Below, in pieces: positions 9,001 through 16,207 of a DNA stretch of 64,000 nucleotides. A model generated the notes under the pieces. It saw only the letters and a list, made by a program, of their open reading frames with translations, did no database searches and was not told the DNA's origin. Within the stretch, counting starts at the first letter, position 1; each line of letters begins with the position of its first letter. A program made the position numbers and the translations under genes. The stretch is from Rubrivivax sp. Its GTDB lineage: Bacteria; Pseudomonadota; Gammaproteobacteria; Burkholderiales; Burkholderiaceae_C. The stretch spans positions 310,001-374,000 of the forward strand of contig JADJHR010000003.1 of assembly GCA_016707445.1 (NCBI GenBank), in the 5' to 3' direction.

Positions 9001-9710
9001 ACAACTTCAACGCGCCCAAGGCGGTGACCATGGCCGCGGTGCTGTACGTCTTCCGCACCCTGGTCGACGCCGACATCCCGCTCAATGCCGGCTGCCTGAA
9101 GCCGCTGCAGGTGATCGTTCCCGAAGGCTGCATGCTCAACCCGAACCCGCCGGCCGCGGTGGTGGCCGGCAATGTCGAGACATCGATGTGCGTCACCAAT
9201 GCGCTGTACGGCGCTCTGGGCGTGATGGCGGCCAGCCAGTGCACGATGAACAACTTCACCTTCGGCAACGCGCGCTACCAGTATTACGAGACGATCTCGG
9301 GCGGCGCCGGCGCCGGGCCCGACTTCGACGGCGCCAGCGTGGTGCAGACGCACATGACCAACTCACGCCTGACCGATCCCGAGGTGCTCGAGTTCCGCTT
9401 TCCCGTGCGGCTGGAGAGTTATGCCATCCGCGCCGGATCGGGTGGCGCCGGTGCCCACCGCGGCGGTGACGGCGGCGTGCGGCGTGTGCGCTTTCTCGAA
9501 CCGATGACGGCGTCGATCTTGTCCAACGGCCGCCACCATGGCGCCTTTGGCATGGCCGGCGGGCAGCCGGGGGCGGTGGGTGTCAACCGCGTCGAACGTG
9601 CCGACGGCCGTGTCGAGGCCATGGACCACATCGGTTCGGCCGAGATGGCGCCGGGTGACGCCTTTGTGATCGAGACGCCCGGCGGTGGCGGCTACGGCCG
9701 CGCCAGCTGA
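6099..9710 (+). CDS. 5-oxoprolinase (ATP-hydrolysing), fused HyuA-HyuB type
   Basis: A 1203-residue protein made of an N-terminal HyuA part (about residues 1-690) and a C-terminal HyuB part (about 690-1203), the single-chain arrangement of 5-oxoprolinase, whose usual length is about 1200-1290. The HyuA part has the sugar-kinase-like phosphate motif DRGGTFTDVV at the N-terminus and GFDMGGTSTDVSHY near residue 287. The HyuB part begins near DPVMLEVFNNLFMNIAEQMG and ends in GETPGGGGYG-like glycines. The enzyme cleaves 5-oxoproline to glutamate with ATP. A GAGGA site precedes the ATG. Its end overlaps the convergent GrdB-like gene by 19 bases. N-methylhydantoinase is the main alternative. Confidence 0.88.
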   Translation: MTNASHTPKWQFWIDRGGTFTDVVGRTPDGQLQTLKLLSENPEQYRDAAVEGIRRLLRLQPGEPITPELVECVKMGTTVATNALLERKGDRTLLVITRGFRDALRIAYQARPRLFDRRILLPELLYEQVVEAQERVGAQGEWLQPLDEAALRLDLQAAFDRGLRSCAIVFMHGWRYTAHEQAAAVLARDIGFTQVSVSHQVSPLMKLVSRGDTTVVDAYLSPILRRYVDQVAAQMPGVRLFFMQSSGGLTEAHHFQGKDAILSGPAGGIVGMVRTAVAAGHGKVIGFDMGGTSTDVSHYAGEFERAFETQVAGVRMRAPMMSIHTVAAGGGSILSFDGARLRVGPESAGANPGPASYRRGGPLATTDANVLLGKIQPAYFPKVFGPGADEALDREGVVQRFTQLAAEVQQATGRPTTPEGLAEGFLQIAVQNMANAIKRISVARGYDVTQYTLQCFGGAGGQHACGVADALGMTRVFVHPLAGVLSAYGMGLADQIAMREASIEQSLDASGLAAAAAQLQSLAAAASDELTEQGVDRTDIQLRRRIHVRYQGTDTALVVDFGDAASIQAAFEVDYRQRFAFLMPDRTLVIEAVSVEAVAPGEGFEAPASHTAAPQRPEPMARVRMHCGQWFDAALYDREQLDAGASIDGPAILAERNATTVVEPGWRARLMAGGAVELARVRPRSNQHAIGTDADPVMLEVFNNLFMNIAEQMGLRLQNTAYSVNIKERLDFSCALFSAAGELIANAPHMPVHLGSMSESIKTVIERNPHMQPGDVFVLNDPYHGGTHLPDVTVVTPVYLDGSDAKPSFYVASRGHHADIGGSTPGSMPPFSTTIAEEGVLFDNFLLVRDGRLRDAELRAQLGSGDFPARNPDQTIADLRAQIAANEKGVQELRAMVAQFGRQTVAAYMQHVQDNAEESVRRVITALKNGVFELPLDNGAVIHVKVTVDVPQRAATIDFSGTSAQLPNNFNAPKAVTMAAVLYVFRTLVDADIPLNAGCLKPLQVIVPEGCMLNPNPPAAVVAGNVETSMCVTNALYGALGVMAASQCTMNNFTFGNARYQYYETISGGAGAGPDFDGASVVQTHMTNSRLTDPEVLEFRFPVRLESYAIRAGSGGAGAHRGGDGGVRRVRFLEPMTASILSNGRHHGAFGMAGGQPGAVGVNRVERADGRVEAMDHIGSAEMAPGDAFVIETPGGGGYGRAS

Positions 9711-10660
9711 TTGGGCAACGCGTCGCGCAGCGCCTGCGCTTGCGCCTTGCCGACGTCGAACTCGGCACGGCGGCGCGCGATCTCTTCCGCCGACAGGCGA
9801 TCGACGTTGCTGTAGTCGAGCTTCCAGTCGGCGCTGTCGCTCCAGCGCAGCGGGGATTGCACCGTGGTGCGCGCCGCCGGCGCCGCGGCCAGCAGCTGCA
9901 ATGCCAGCGCGATCGTGAAGTCCTGCGACGCCACGTCGTGCGGCCGGCCGGCGGCATTGCCGAGCGGAAAATCGCTGAACAGCAGGCGCGGTACGCCGAC
10001 GAATTCGACGATGTCCTTGGCGCAGCCCAGCACCACGGTGGCGATGCCGCTTGCCTCCAGCGCGCGCGCGGCGAGGCTGACGGTCTGATGGCACACGGGG
10101 CAGTTGGGCACCAGGATCGCCGCATGCGCACCGTCGGCCTGACAGCGGCGCACGATCTCGGGCACGTCGACGTCGAGCGTGGTCTGCTGGCTGCGATTGG
10201 TGGGTGCGCCGTGGAAGCGTGCCGCCACCGCCCCGATGCGCCCGGCCGCTGCCTGCCGGCGCAATGCCGCCAGCGGGAAGTAGCTGCCGATGTCGGCCGC
10301 CGTGGTGTGCTGGCGGTCGATTGCCAGATGGGCGATGCGCAGGTCGGGGTCGCTGGCCGCGTCGCCCGAATACACGCGGTAGAACTTGGCCGCAGCGTTG
10401 TAGGCGGCACCCGGCCCCTGGTCACCGGCATCGGGGCGGTAGGGTGCAGCCGTGGTGATGAGCGCGATGCGCGCCGAAGCCAGCGGCCGGCCCAATGCAT
10501 GGAAAGGGACTTCAGGGTAGTGCGCCCATTCATAGGGGGCGCCATAGCCCAGCGCCTGGTAGTAGCTGCGAATGCGCTGGCGGTAGGCGATGGGCTCGTC
10601 GTGCGCCGGGCTGAAGCGTGGAAGGCCGATGGGGGCTGCGCTGGGGGTCTTGTCGGTCAC
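9692..10660 (-). CDS. GrdB-like reductase family protein (glycine/sarcosine/betaine/D-proline reductase B family), no selenocysteine
   Basis: A 322-residue protein resembling the selenoprotein B family of glycine and D-proline reductases, but in a small aerobic-type form. The best evidence is the VPNCPVCHQTVSLAARALE segment with a C-x2-C pair, followed by GIATVVLGCAKDIVEF and LLFSDFPLGNAAGRP. No in-frame TGA is present, so no selenocysteine is encoded. It converges on the 5-oxoprolinase gene with a 19-base overlap. The reaction is unknown; reduction of a small amino-acid-like substrate is only a family-level guess. Confidence 0.68.
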   Translation of the reverse strand: MTDKTPSAAPIGLPRFSPAHDEPIAYRQRIRSYYQALGYGAPYEWAHYPEVPFHALGRPLASARIALITTAAPYRPDAGDQGPGAAYNAAAKFYRVYSGDAASDPDLRIAHLAIDRQHTTAADIGSYFPLAALRRQAAAGRIGAVAARFHGAPTNRSQQTTLDVDVPEIVRRCQADGAHAAILVPNCPVCHQTVSLAARALEASGIATVVLGCAKDIVEFVGVPRLLFSDFPLGNAAGRPHDVASQDFTIALALQLLAAAPAARTTVQSPLRWSDSADWKLDYSNVDRLSAEEIARRRAEFDVGKAQAQALRDALPNQLARP

Positions 10661-10687
10661 GGTCGGGGCTTGTCGGTTCGAATGGGG

Positions 10688-12856
10688 TCAATGCGTTCCC
10701 GGCGTCGGCCGCATCGGGCGTCGCAGCTCCAGCGCGCCGAGGTCGGACAGTTCGGCCGGCAGCGGCGCCAGGCGCGGCGGCTCCAGCAGCACCAGGTCGA
10801 TGACGCCGGGCCCGCGGTTGCGCAGTGTCAGTCGCCACTCGTAGTCGATCCACGGTGACTCGGCGGCGGCGCGCGACCAGAACAGGTACAGGCGCTCGCG
10901 CCGGCCGACCTCGGCGTCGATGTGCGCACGCCATTGTGGCTGGCTGCGCAAGGGCGCTGCGTCGAGAAACACCTGCAGCCCCGGCGCCACGCGCTGCATC
11001 GCCTGCACGCAGGCCAGCACCTCGTCGCGGTCGGGCTGGACATAGGCGGCATAGGCCGAGACCAGCATGCGGCGCGCGGCGTGGGTGTTCTCGGGCGCGG
11101 CATCGGGTGCGGCGTTGGGCATCACGTTGAGCACGAAGCTCATCTCGCCGATGTGCAAGCCGCCCACCGCCAGCCGCACCCGCGCGGCGTGCGCGCCGGG
11201 CAGTGCGTGTGCCGGCACCGGCACCTCGAAGCGCACCCGGGCCGGCTGCCCGACCCAGACCAGGCGGCGTGTCGTGGTCGCCTGCAATATGCCGTCGATG
11301 CGCAGCTGCAGGGTGATCTGCGGCGTGCCGTCGTCGAGCATCGCGGCCTCGGGCGGCGGTTCGGTGGCGGCGTGGGCGTGAATGGCCACTTCACCGGCCT
11401 GGCTGGGCAGCGCGACCCAGAGGTCGATCGCTGCCACCCGGCCCGGCACCACGGCCGGCGGCGCCCAGGCATGGAACTGCGCGCTGTGTGGCAGTGCGCG
11501 CGTTTCGGCCGCCAGCACGCTGTGCAGGCCGGCGGGTTTCGACGGTGTCGGCTCACCCGCCCAGTCGACGCCGTCGAACTGGGTGTCTGGGCTGGCGGAT
11601 GCCGGCGCTGCGTCTGCGAAATGAAAGGCGTCGAGCGCCGGCGTGGCGGTGTCGAAGAGGTCGGCAAACCCGGTGTCGACACGGGTGGTGTCGGTGTCGG
11701 TTTTGGTGTCGGGGCTGACTGTCGGCAGCGCGCTGCCGGCCGCATCGGGTGCCAGCGGGCGACGCGCGAAGGCGTCGGGGTCGACCGCATGGCGCAGCGC
11801 GTCCAGCGCCTTCACCAGGCCCTGGCGCACCAGCTGGCCCAGGTGCTGGTCGGGGCCATGCAGGGCGGCCGCGGCGTCGGCGGGGTGCATCGGGCCGATG
11901 CCGGCCACCAGCAGCTGCACGGCAGGCAGGTCGCCGTCGGCCAGGTTGGCGGCCAGCTCGGGTGAGTTCATCAGCACCTCGGTGGCGGCGAGATCGGGCC
12001 CTGCGTCGGCCGCCGGCACCGGCCGCAGGTTCAGCAGCCCGTTCAGGGCGATCGCTGTACGCCGCCGCAGTTCGTCGCCGCTGCGCTGTTCGGCCAGCAC
12101 CATCAGGCGCTGCAAGGCCTGCAGCGGGTTGTCGGCCTGCAAGGTGACGAGGCACAAGGCGCGATCGGTGCAGCGCAGCAAGCGCTCGAGCAAGGCCTGG
12201 TCACGAAGCTCGCCCCAGGCGATGGCCAGCGGGCCAGGGGGCGCGCTCGCGGTGGCGATGGCCGCTGAACGGCGTTGCATCAGCTCGTCCAGTGCGGCCG
12301 GGCTGAGGCCCTGGTGCACCTTGCAGCGCACCGATTCATGCCAGTAGCGCGAGGCATCGTCGAGCACCACCACCTCACCCTCGGCCTGCTCGATGCGGTG
12401 CGTCAGAAGCGCCGCGGCGGCATTGCGGCGCAACGTGCTCGACCGGCTGACCAGCACCAGCAGGCCGCGGTCGGCCAGCGCCGCGCTGCCGGCCAGCGCC
12501 GGCAGTGCCAGCGTCTGCAGCGTGGGCGCGTGTTCGGCATAGGGGCGGATCGACATGGCAGGCTGGCCATGTCGGCGAAAGGCATGAACCCGAAAGCGCC
12601 CGACCTCGGCCAGCTGGAAGCTGAACTGGATCTCGCGGCTGCGGTCGAGCTGGGCGCGCTGCGCCTCGTCCAGCACGTCCAGCACCAGCAGGGTCGACTG
12701 CTCGGGCGTGAACGCCACCGACGACAGCGGCACCGAGCGTTCGTCGATGCGCAGCGTGGGCGGCATCCAGGGCACGACGTAGATGGCCGCCGCCTCCTTT
12801 CGCACGGCCAGGCGCAGCAGGTCGAGCAGAAACGGGATTGACGGACGCGCTTGCAT
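10688..12856 (-). CDS. Degenerate PilT-like ATPase fused to beta-sandwich and TIR domain
   Basis: A 722-residue protein with three parts. Residues 1-360 follow the twitching motor PilT from end to end, including SIPFLLDLLRLAVRKEAAAI, GRFRVHAFRR, YWHESVRCKVHQ and the Walker-B-region GELRD (215-219; PilT has GEMRD). The Walker A loop is gone: the GPTGSGKST position reads SRSSTLRRN (about 137-145), and the PilT His-box TLHTT reads TLQAD. A Pro/Thr/Asp-rich linker (360-470) leads to a beta-sandwich (470-590) of the kind found before bacterial TIR domains. Residues 595-720 are a TIR domain, with RMLVSAYAAYV, GLQVFLDAAPLRS and SPWIDYEW; Glu673 is at the NADase glutamate position. Likely an ATPase-dead sensor joined to an effector; function is inferred. 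Confidence 0.82.
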   Translation of the reverse strand: MQARPSIPFLLDLLRLAVRKEAAAIYVVPWMPPTLRIDERSVPLSSVAFTPEQSTLLVLDVLDEAQRAQLDRSREIQFSFQLAEVGRFRVHAFRRHGQPAMSIRPYAEHAPTLQTLALPALAGSAALADRGLLVLVSRSSTLRRNAAAALLTHRIEQAEGEVVVLDDASRYWHESVRCKVHQGLSPAALDELMQRRSAAIATASAPPGPLAIAWGELRDQALLERLLRCTDRALCLVTLQADNPLQALQRLMVLAEQRSGDELRRRTAIALNGLLNLRPVPAADAGPDLAATEVLMNSPELAANLADGDLPAVQLLVAGIGPMHPADAAAALHGPDQHLGQLVRQGLVKALDALRHAVDPDAFARRPLAPDAAGSALPTVSPDTKTDTDTTRVDTGFADLFDTATPALDAFHFADAAPASASPDTQFDGVDWAGEPTPSKPAGLHSVLAAETRALPHSAQFHAWAPPAVVPGRVAAIDLWVALPSQAGEVAIHAHAATEPPPEAAMLDDGTPQITLQLRIDGILQATTTRRLVWVGQPARVRFEVPVPAHALPGAHAARVRLAVGGLHIGEMSFVLNVMPNAAPDAAPENTHAARRMLVSAYAAYVQPDRDEVLACVQAMQRVAPGLQVFLDAAPLRSQPQWRAHIDAEVGRRERLYLFWSRAAAESPWIDYEWRLTLRNRGPGVIDLVLLEPPRLAPLPAELSDLGALELRRPMRPTPGTH

Positions 12857-13014
12857 TGTTCGTTAGGCGGTGGGCCGGCGCCGCCGCCATGCGTTGCTCC
12901 GGAGAAGTGATTGTGTGCCCAGACCGGCGGAAAGGTTGACGATCGGACTGCGGTTGCCTTTGCCGTTGCCCGCCGCATCGCCCACCGTATCGCCCACGAT
13001 AGCGGCGCCGCGGT
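12857..13014. other. Intergenic region upstream of the TIR gene with short imperfect repeats
   Basis: These 158 bases separate the TIR-fusion gene start from the PAP2 gene stop, both on the minus strand, so any promoter of the TIR gene must lie here or further upstream. The region holds about 2.7 imperfect copies of a 12-base unit starting gcccrccgyatc at 12968-13000. No clear -35/-10 pair or terminator could be picked out. Confidence 0.4.
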
Positions 13015-13743
13015 TCACACCCTGGGCTTGCTGACCCGGTTTGGGGCGTCGCCGCGGGGCTGCAGCAGGGCCGCGCTCAGGGCCCAGCACAGCCAGGCGG
13101 TCCACAGGGTGTGGCTGGGGTAGTGCGCGCCGCGCAGGAACTGGCCCACGCCGAACAGCACGCCGCAGACCAGCACGCCCATGAGCCACAGCCGTGCGGC
13201 GCGCGGCTGGTACGGCCGCAGCACGAACCAGCCGCCGATGAAGGCGAACGCCGCGGCCGCGTGGCCCGAGGGGAAGCAGCGACCGGGGCCGCCGTCGGCC
13301 ACATGGCCCCAGATCGACTGCCAGTGCGGCACGTAGCGGGCCACGCCACCGAATTCGGCCAGATCCCAGGGGCAGCTGGACAGGCTGAACTGCTTGAGCG
13401 TGGGCACGACCAGCACGCACAGCACCGTCACCGCCAGCCAGCGCAGCCTTTCGGCGCGGCTGGGGCCGGCCCACAACGGCCGCCAGACGTTGACCACCAG
13501 CGCGGCCAGCGCGGCCCAGCCCAACTCGCGCCCGCCTTCGTGCAGCACCACGCGCGTCAGCACCTGGTCGCGCCACGCAAAACCGCTGTGATCGGCCACC
13601 AGGTGCATCGCGCTCAGGTCCAGCCCGGCCAGGTCCCACAGCAGCAACAGCACCAGGCCGGCCAGCGTGAGGTGCAGGTTGTCCAGTCGCGCCCGTGGCG
13701 CTGTCGGCACGGGCGAGGCTGCGGTGCCGACGACGGCGCTCAT
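13015..13743 (-). CDS. PAP2-family membrane phosphatase
   Basis: A 242-residue membrane protein with about six hydrophobic segments. It carries the acid phosphatase motifs of the PAP2 superfamily: a Lys-containing first motif near LKQFSLSSCPWDL, the CFPSGHAAAAFAF motif, and the third motif LRGAHYPSHTLWTAW with its catalytic His. The ATG at 13743 overlaps the eptA stop, so the two are co-translated. Family members remove phosphate from lipid A, undecaprenyl diphosphate or diacylglycerol-type lipids. Pairing with EptA suggests lipid A 1-phosphate or by-product lipid as substrate, an inference also drawn for the mcr-1/pap2 pair. Confidence 0.85.
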   Translation of the reverse strand: MSAVVGTAASPVPTAPRARLDNLHLTLAGLVLLLLWDLAGLDLSAMHLVADHSGFAWRDQVLTRVVLHEGGRELGWAALAALVVNVWRPLWAGPSRAERLRWLAVTVLCVLVVPTLKQFSLSSCPWDLAEFGGVARYVPHWQSIWGHVADGGPGRCFPSGHAAAAFAFIGGWFVLRPYQPRAARLWLMGVLVCGVLFGVGQFLRGAHYPSHTLWTAWLCWALSAALLQPRGDAPNRVSKPRV

Positions 13744-15458
13744 GGCTGCGCCTTCCGGCAGGGCTGGCTCAGATCCCAATCCGGCTGGTACAGCGTCGTG
13801 CGCACGTCGAGCAGACCGAGCAGCGTGTGGAACACGTTGTCGTGGGCTGCGGGCCGGGCCGCGCGTGCACGCAGGCAGGCCAGGTCGATGTCGCGGTCGG
13901 CCGCCATACCCGGTGAGAGCCATATCAGCATCGGCACCCGGGTCTGCACATCCGGCGCGATGGCGTAGGGCATGCCGTGCAGGAACAGATTGTTTTCGCC
14001 CAGCGACTCGCCATGGTCGGACACGTAGATCAAGGCACTGTCCACACTGCCGGCCTGGGCCTTCAGCTGGGCGATCAGCAGCGCCAGCACATGGTCGGTG
14101 TAGAGCAGCGCGTTGTCGTAGGCGTTGACGATCTGTTCGCGGCTGCAGGTTCTCAGGTCGTCGCTGCGGCACTCGGGCTGGAAGCGCGCAAAGGCCGGTG
14201 GGTAGCGGCGAAAGTACGACGGCCCGTGGTTGCCCAGCGCATGCAGCACCAGCAACTGCGTGCCGTGCGTCTGTCGCAGCATGTCGGGCAATCCGGCCAG
14301 CAGGCCCTCGTCCAGGCAGCGCCCGTCATGGCACAGGCCCGGTGGGTTGATGTCCAGCACTCGTTGCGCGGGCAGGCCTTCGCACACGCCCTTGCAGCCG
14401 CTCTGGTTGTCGCGCCAGGTCACGCCGACACCAGCACGCGCCAGCACGTTCAGCAGCGACTCGCTGCCGCGGATCTTGTCCTCGTCGTAGTTGTGCCGAC
14501 CCATCGGCGCAAACAAACAGGGCACCGAGGTCTCGGTGTTGGTGCCGCAGGCCTGGGCGTAGGGGAAGTTGAGCAGCGAACCGTCGCTGATCTGCGCCAG
14601 CTCAGGCGTGGTCTGTCGCGCATAGCCCGACAGTCCCCAGTTGGCCGCGCGCGCGGTTTCGCCGACCACCAGCACCACCAGCATCGGCTTGCTGCGCGTG
14701 GCCCAGCTCGGGCCTGGGTGGGCATCGAGCCCGATGGCTTGCCGCGGGCCCGACCTTGCCTTGGCATCGGCCCCCGCCACGCTGGCCAGTGACCACATCA
14801 CGTTGGCCGGCGTGATCAGGTAGCGCATCTCCTTGTGGTTGCGCATCAGCGACGAGAAGGGCTGGAACACCGACAGCAGTGCCGCCACCAGCACGCCCAC
14901 GGCAGCAACGAGCAGCGCCAGTCGCATCAGCAGCGATCGTTTCCAGGACCACAGCACCAGCTGCACGCGCCACAGCACGAGCAGCGGCAGGGCCGCATAC
15001 AGCAGCAGGTGCAACCCCAGTGACGGGCCCAGCAGTTCGCTGGCCTCGTGCCAGTCGGTGCGCAGCACGTTGCGCAGCATCGAGGGATCAAGGTAGACGC
15101 CGTACTGCTGCATGTAGTACGTGGCGAAGGCGGTGGTCACGATGGCCGCCGCCAGCACAGGCTTGACCGTCCAGCGGGTGGACAAGGGCGCCAGCAGCAG
15201 CAGGTGCAGCGCCAGCAGGCCCACGATCAGCGCTGCGCCGAAGCCCCAGGCCGAGGCGTCCGACACGCTGCGGCCGCTCAGCGCCGCCTGCACGAACCTG
15301 CGATTGCCCAGCAGCGCGAACCAGGCGCAGCCCAGCAGCAGCAGGCCTTCGACCGGCAGGCGCAGCTGCGGCAGGGCAGCGACCAGCCGCGCCGCGCGTG
15401 ACGGGGCCACTGGTGTCGATGCCCTGGCGGGGGCACGGGGAGGCGTCAGCGGCAGCAT
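13740..15458 (-). CDS. eptA: Phosphoethanolamine-lipid A transferase (EptA/MCR-like)
   Basis: A 572-residue inner-membrane enzyme: about five N-terminal membrane segments (residues 30-215), then a periplasmic sulfatase-fold domain. The catalytic segment ACGTNTETSVPCLF holds the nucleophilic Thr (second Thr of CGTNT); metal ligands are seen in VVGETARAANWG, SDHGESLGE and LFLHGMPYAIAP. Six to eight Cys in the periplasmic domain would form the usual disulfides. It moves phosphoethanolamine to lipid A and so lowers polymyxin binding. The start at 15458 is chosen over 15524 because the upstream part would overlap the regulator promoter and lacks family residues. It diverges from a PmrA-like regulator. 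Confidence 0.92.
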   Translation of the reverse strand: MLPLTPPRAPARASTPVAPSRAARLVAALPQLRLPVEGLLLLGCAWFALLGNRRFVQAALSGRSVSDASAWGFGAALIVGLLALHLLLLAPLSTRWTVKPVLAAAIVTTAFATYYMQQYGVYLDPSMLRNVLRTDWHEASELLGPSLGLHLLLYAALPLLVLWRVQLVLWSWKRSLLMRLALLVAAVGVLVAALLSVFQPFSSLMRNHKEMRYLITPANVMWSLASVAGADAKARSGPRQAIGLDAHPGPSWATRSKPMLVVLVVGETARAANWGLSGYARQTTPELAQISDGSLLNFPYAQACGTNTETSVPCLFAPMGRHNYDEDKIRGSESLLNVLARAGVGVTWRDNQSGCKGVCEGLPAQRVLDINPPGLCHDGRCLDEGLLAGLPDMLRQTHGTQLLVLHALGNHGPSYFRRYPPAFARFQPECRSDDLRTCSREQIVNAYDNALLYTDHVLALLIAQLKAQAGSVDSALIYVSDHGESLGENNLFLHGMPYAIAPDVQTRVPMLIWLSPGMAADRDIDLACLRARAARPAAHDNVFHTLLGLLDVRTTLYQPDWDLSQPCRKAQP

Positions 15459-15483
15459 CGTTAGCGATTGCAGCCGGTCTGCC

Positions 15484-15500
15484 TGAAGCCAGCCTGAAGC
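15484..15500 (+). promoter_or_regulatory. PmrA-like box (direct repeat CTGAAG-N5-CTGAAG)
   Basis: Two exact copies of CTGAAG are separated by five bases, inside a perfect 11-base tandem repeat. The known PmrA box is two YTTAAK half-sites with five bases between, so each half here differs at one position while spacing is exact. The site lies between the divergent eptA (start 15458) and the response regulator (start 15548), where an autoregulated OmpR-family protein would bind. Binding is inferred from spacing and position. Confidence 0.6.
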
Positions 15501-15547
15501 CAGCCCACGAACGTGGCCCGCCATGGCCAGGGCGACAATCGCCGCCC

Positions 15548-16207
15548 ATGCGACTGCTGCTGCTGGAGGACGACGCCATCCTGGGTGAAGGCCTGCGCGA
15601 CTACCTGCGCAGCGAAGGCCATGTGGTGGACTGGTTCATGTCGCTGCGTGATCTGCAGGCGGTGGCCGGCGAGCCCTATGACGCCTGGCTGCTCGACTGG
15701 CAACTGCCCGATGGTTCGGGGCTGGACTGGCTGGCACGCCAGCGCCAGGCCGGCCTGCGCACACAGGCTTTCTTGCTGACCGCCCGAGACCGCCTGGCCG
15801 ACCGCGTGCATGGGCTCGATTCGGGGGCCGACGATTACCTGGTCAAGCCCTTCGACCCCGCCGAGCTGGCGGCGCGGCTGCGCGTGCTGCAACGACGCGG
15901 CAGCGACCCGACGCAGGCCTTGCGTTGTGTCGGCGGCATCACGCTCGATCTGCCGGCACGCTGTGCCACATTGGCGGGCCGGCGCGTGGAACTGACGGCC
16001 CGCGAGTGGGCGCTGGTGGAGTCGCTGGCGCTGCGCGCCGGTCGCATCGTGGCCAAGGCCGACCTCGAACGGCTGCTGCTGGGGGCCGACGCCGACGTGC
16101 AGAGCAACGCGCTCGAGGTTCACGTGTCCAGCGTGCGCCGCAAGCTGGGGCGCGAACTGATCGAAACCGTGCGGGGCCTGGGCTACCGCATGCCGGGGCC
16201 GACATGA
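15548..16207 (+). CDS. OmpR-family response regulator (PmrA/QseB-like)
   Basis: A 219-residue two-domain regulator. The receiver domain covers residues 1-115: acidic pocket LLLLEDD, phospho-acceptor Asp50 in WLLDWQLPDGSG, Thr78 in LLTARD and Lys100 in YLVKPFD. The winged-helix DNA-binding domain (about 125-219) includes LTAREWALVESLALR and the C-terminal SSVRRKLG and TVRGLGYRM. The ATG at 15548 gives the canonical N-terminus; the frame is open upstream but carries no family residues. Its stop overlaps the kinase ATG at 16204. With the divergent eptA it forms a PmrA-like circuit. Confidence 0.93.
   Translation: MRLLLLEDDAILGEGLRDYLRSEGHVVDWFMSLRDLQAVAGEPYDAWLLDWQLPDGSGLDWLARQRQAGLRTQAFLLTARDRLADRVHGLDSGADDYLVKPFDPAELAARLRVLQRRGSDPTQALRCVGGITLDLPARCATLAGRRVELTAREWALVESLALRAGRIVAKADLERLLLGADADVQSNALEVHVSSVRRKLGRELIETVRGLGYRMPGPT

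Noticed and set aside
5814..9353. Antisense open frame of 1179 residues opposite 5-oxoprolinase
   Set aside because: It is His/Arg/Gln-rich without motifs, a usual shadow of a GC-rich gene; the oxoprolinase on the plus strand is complete.
10110..10125. Selenocysteine in the GrdB-like protein
   Set aside because: The active-site region reads Cys codons and no in-frame TGA is present.
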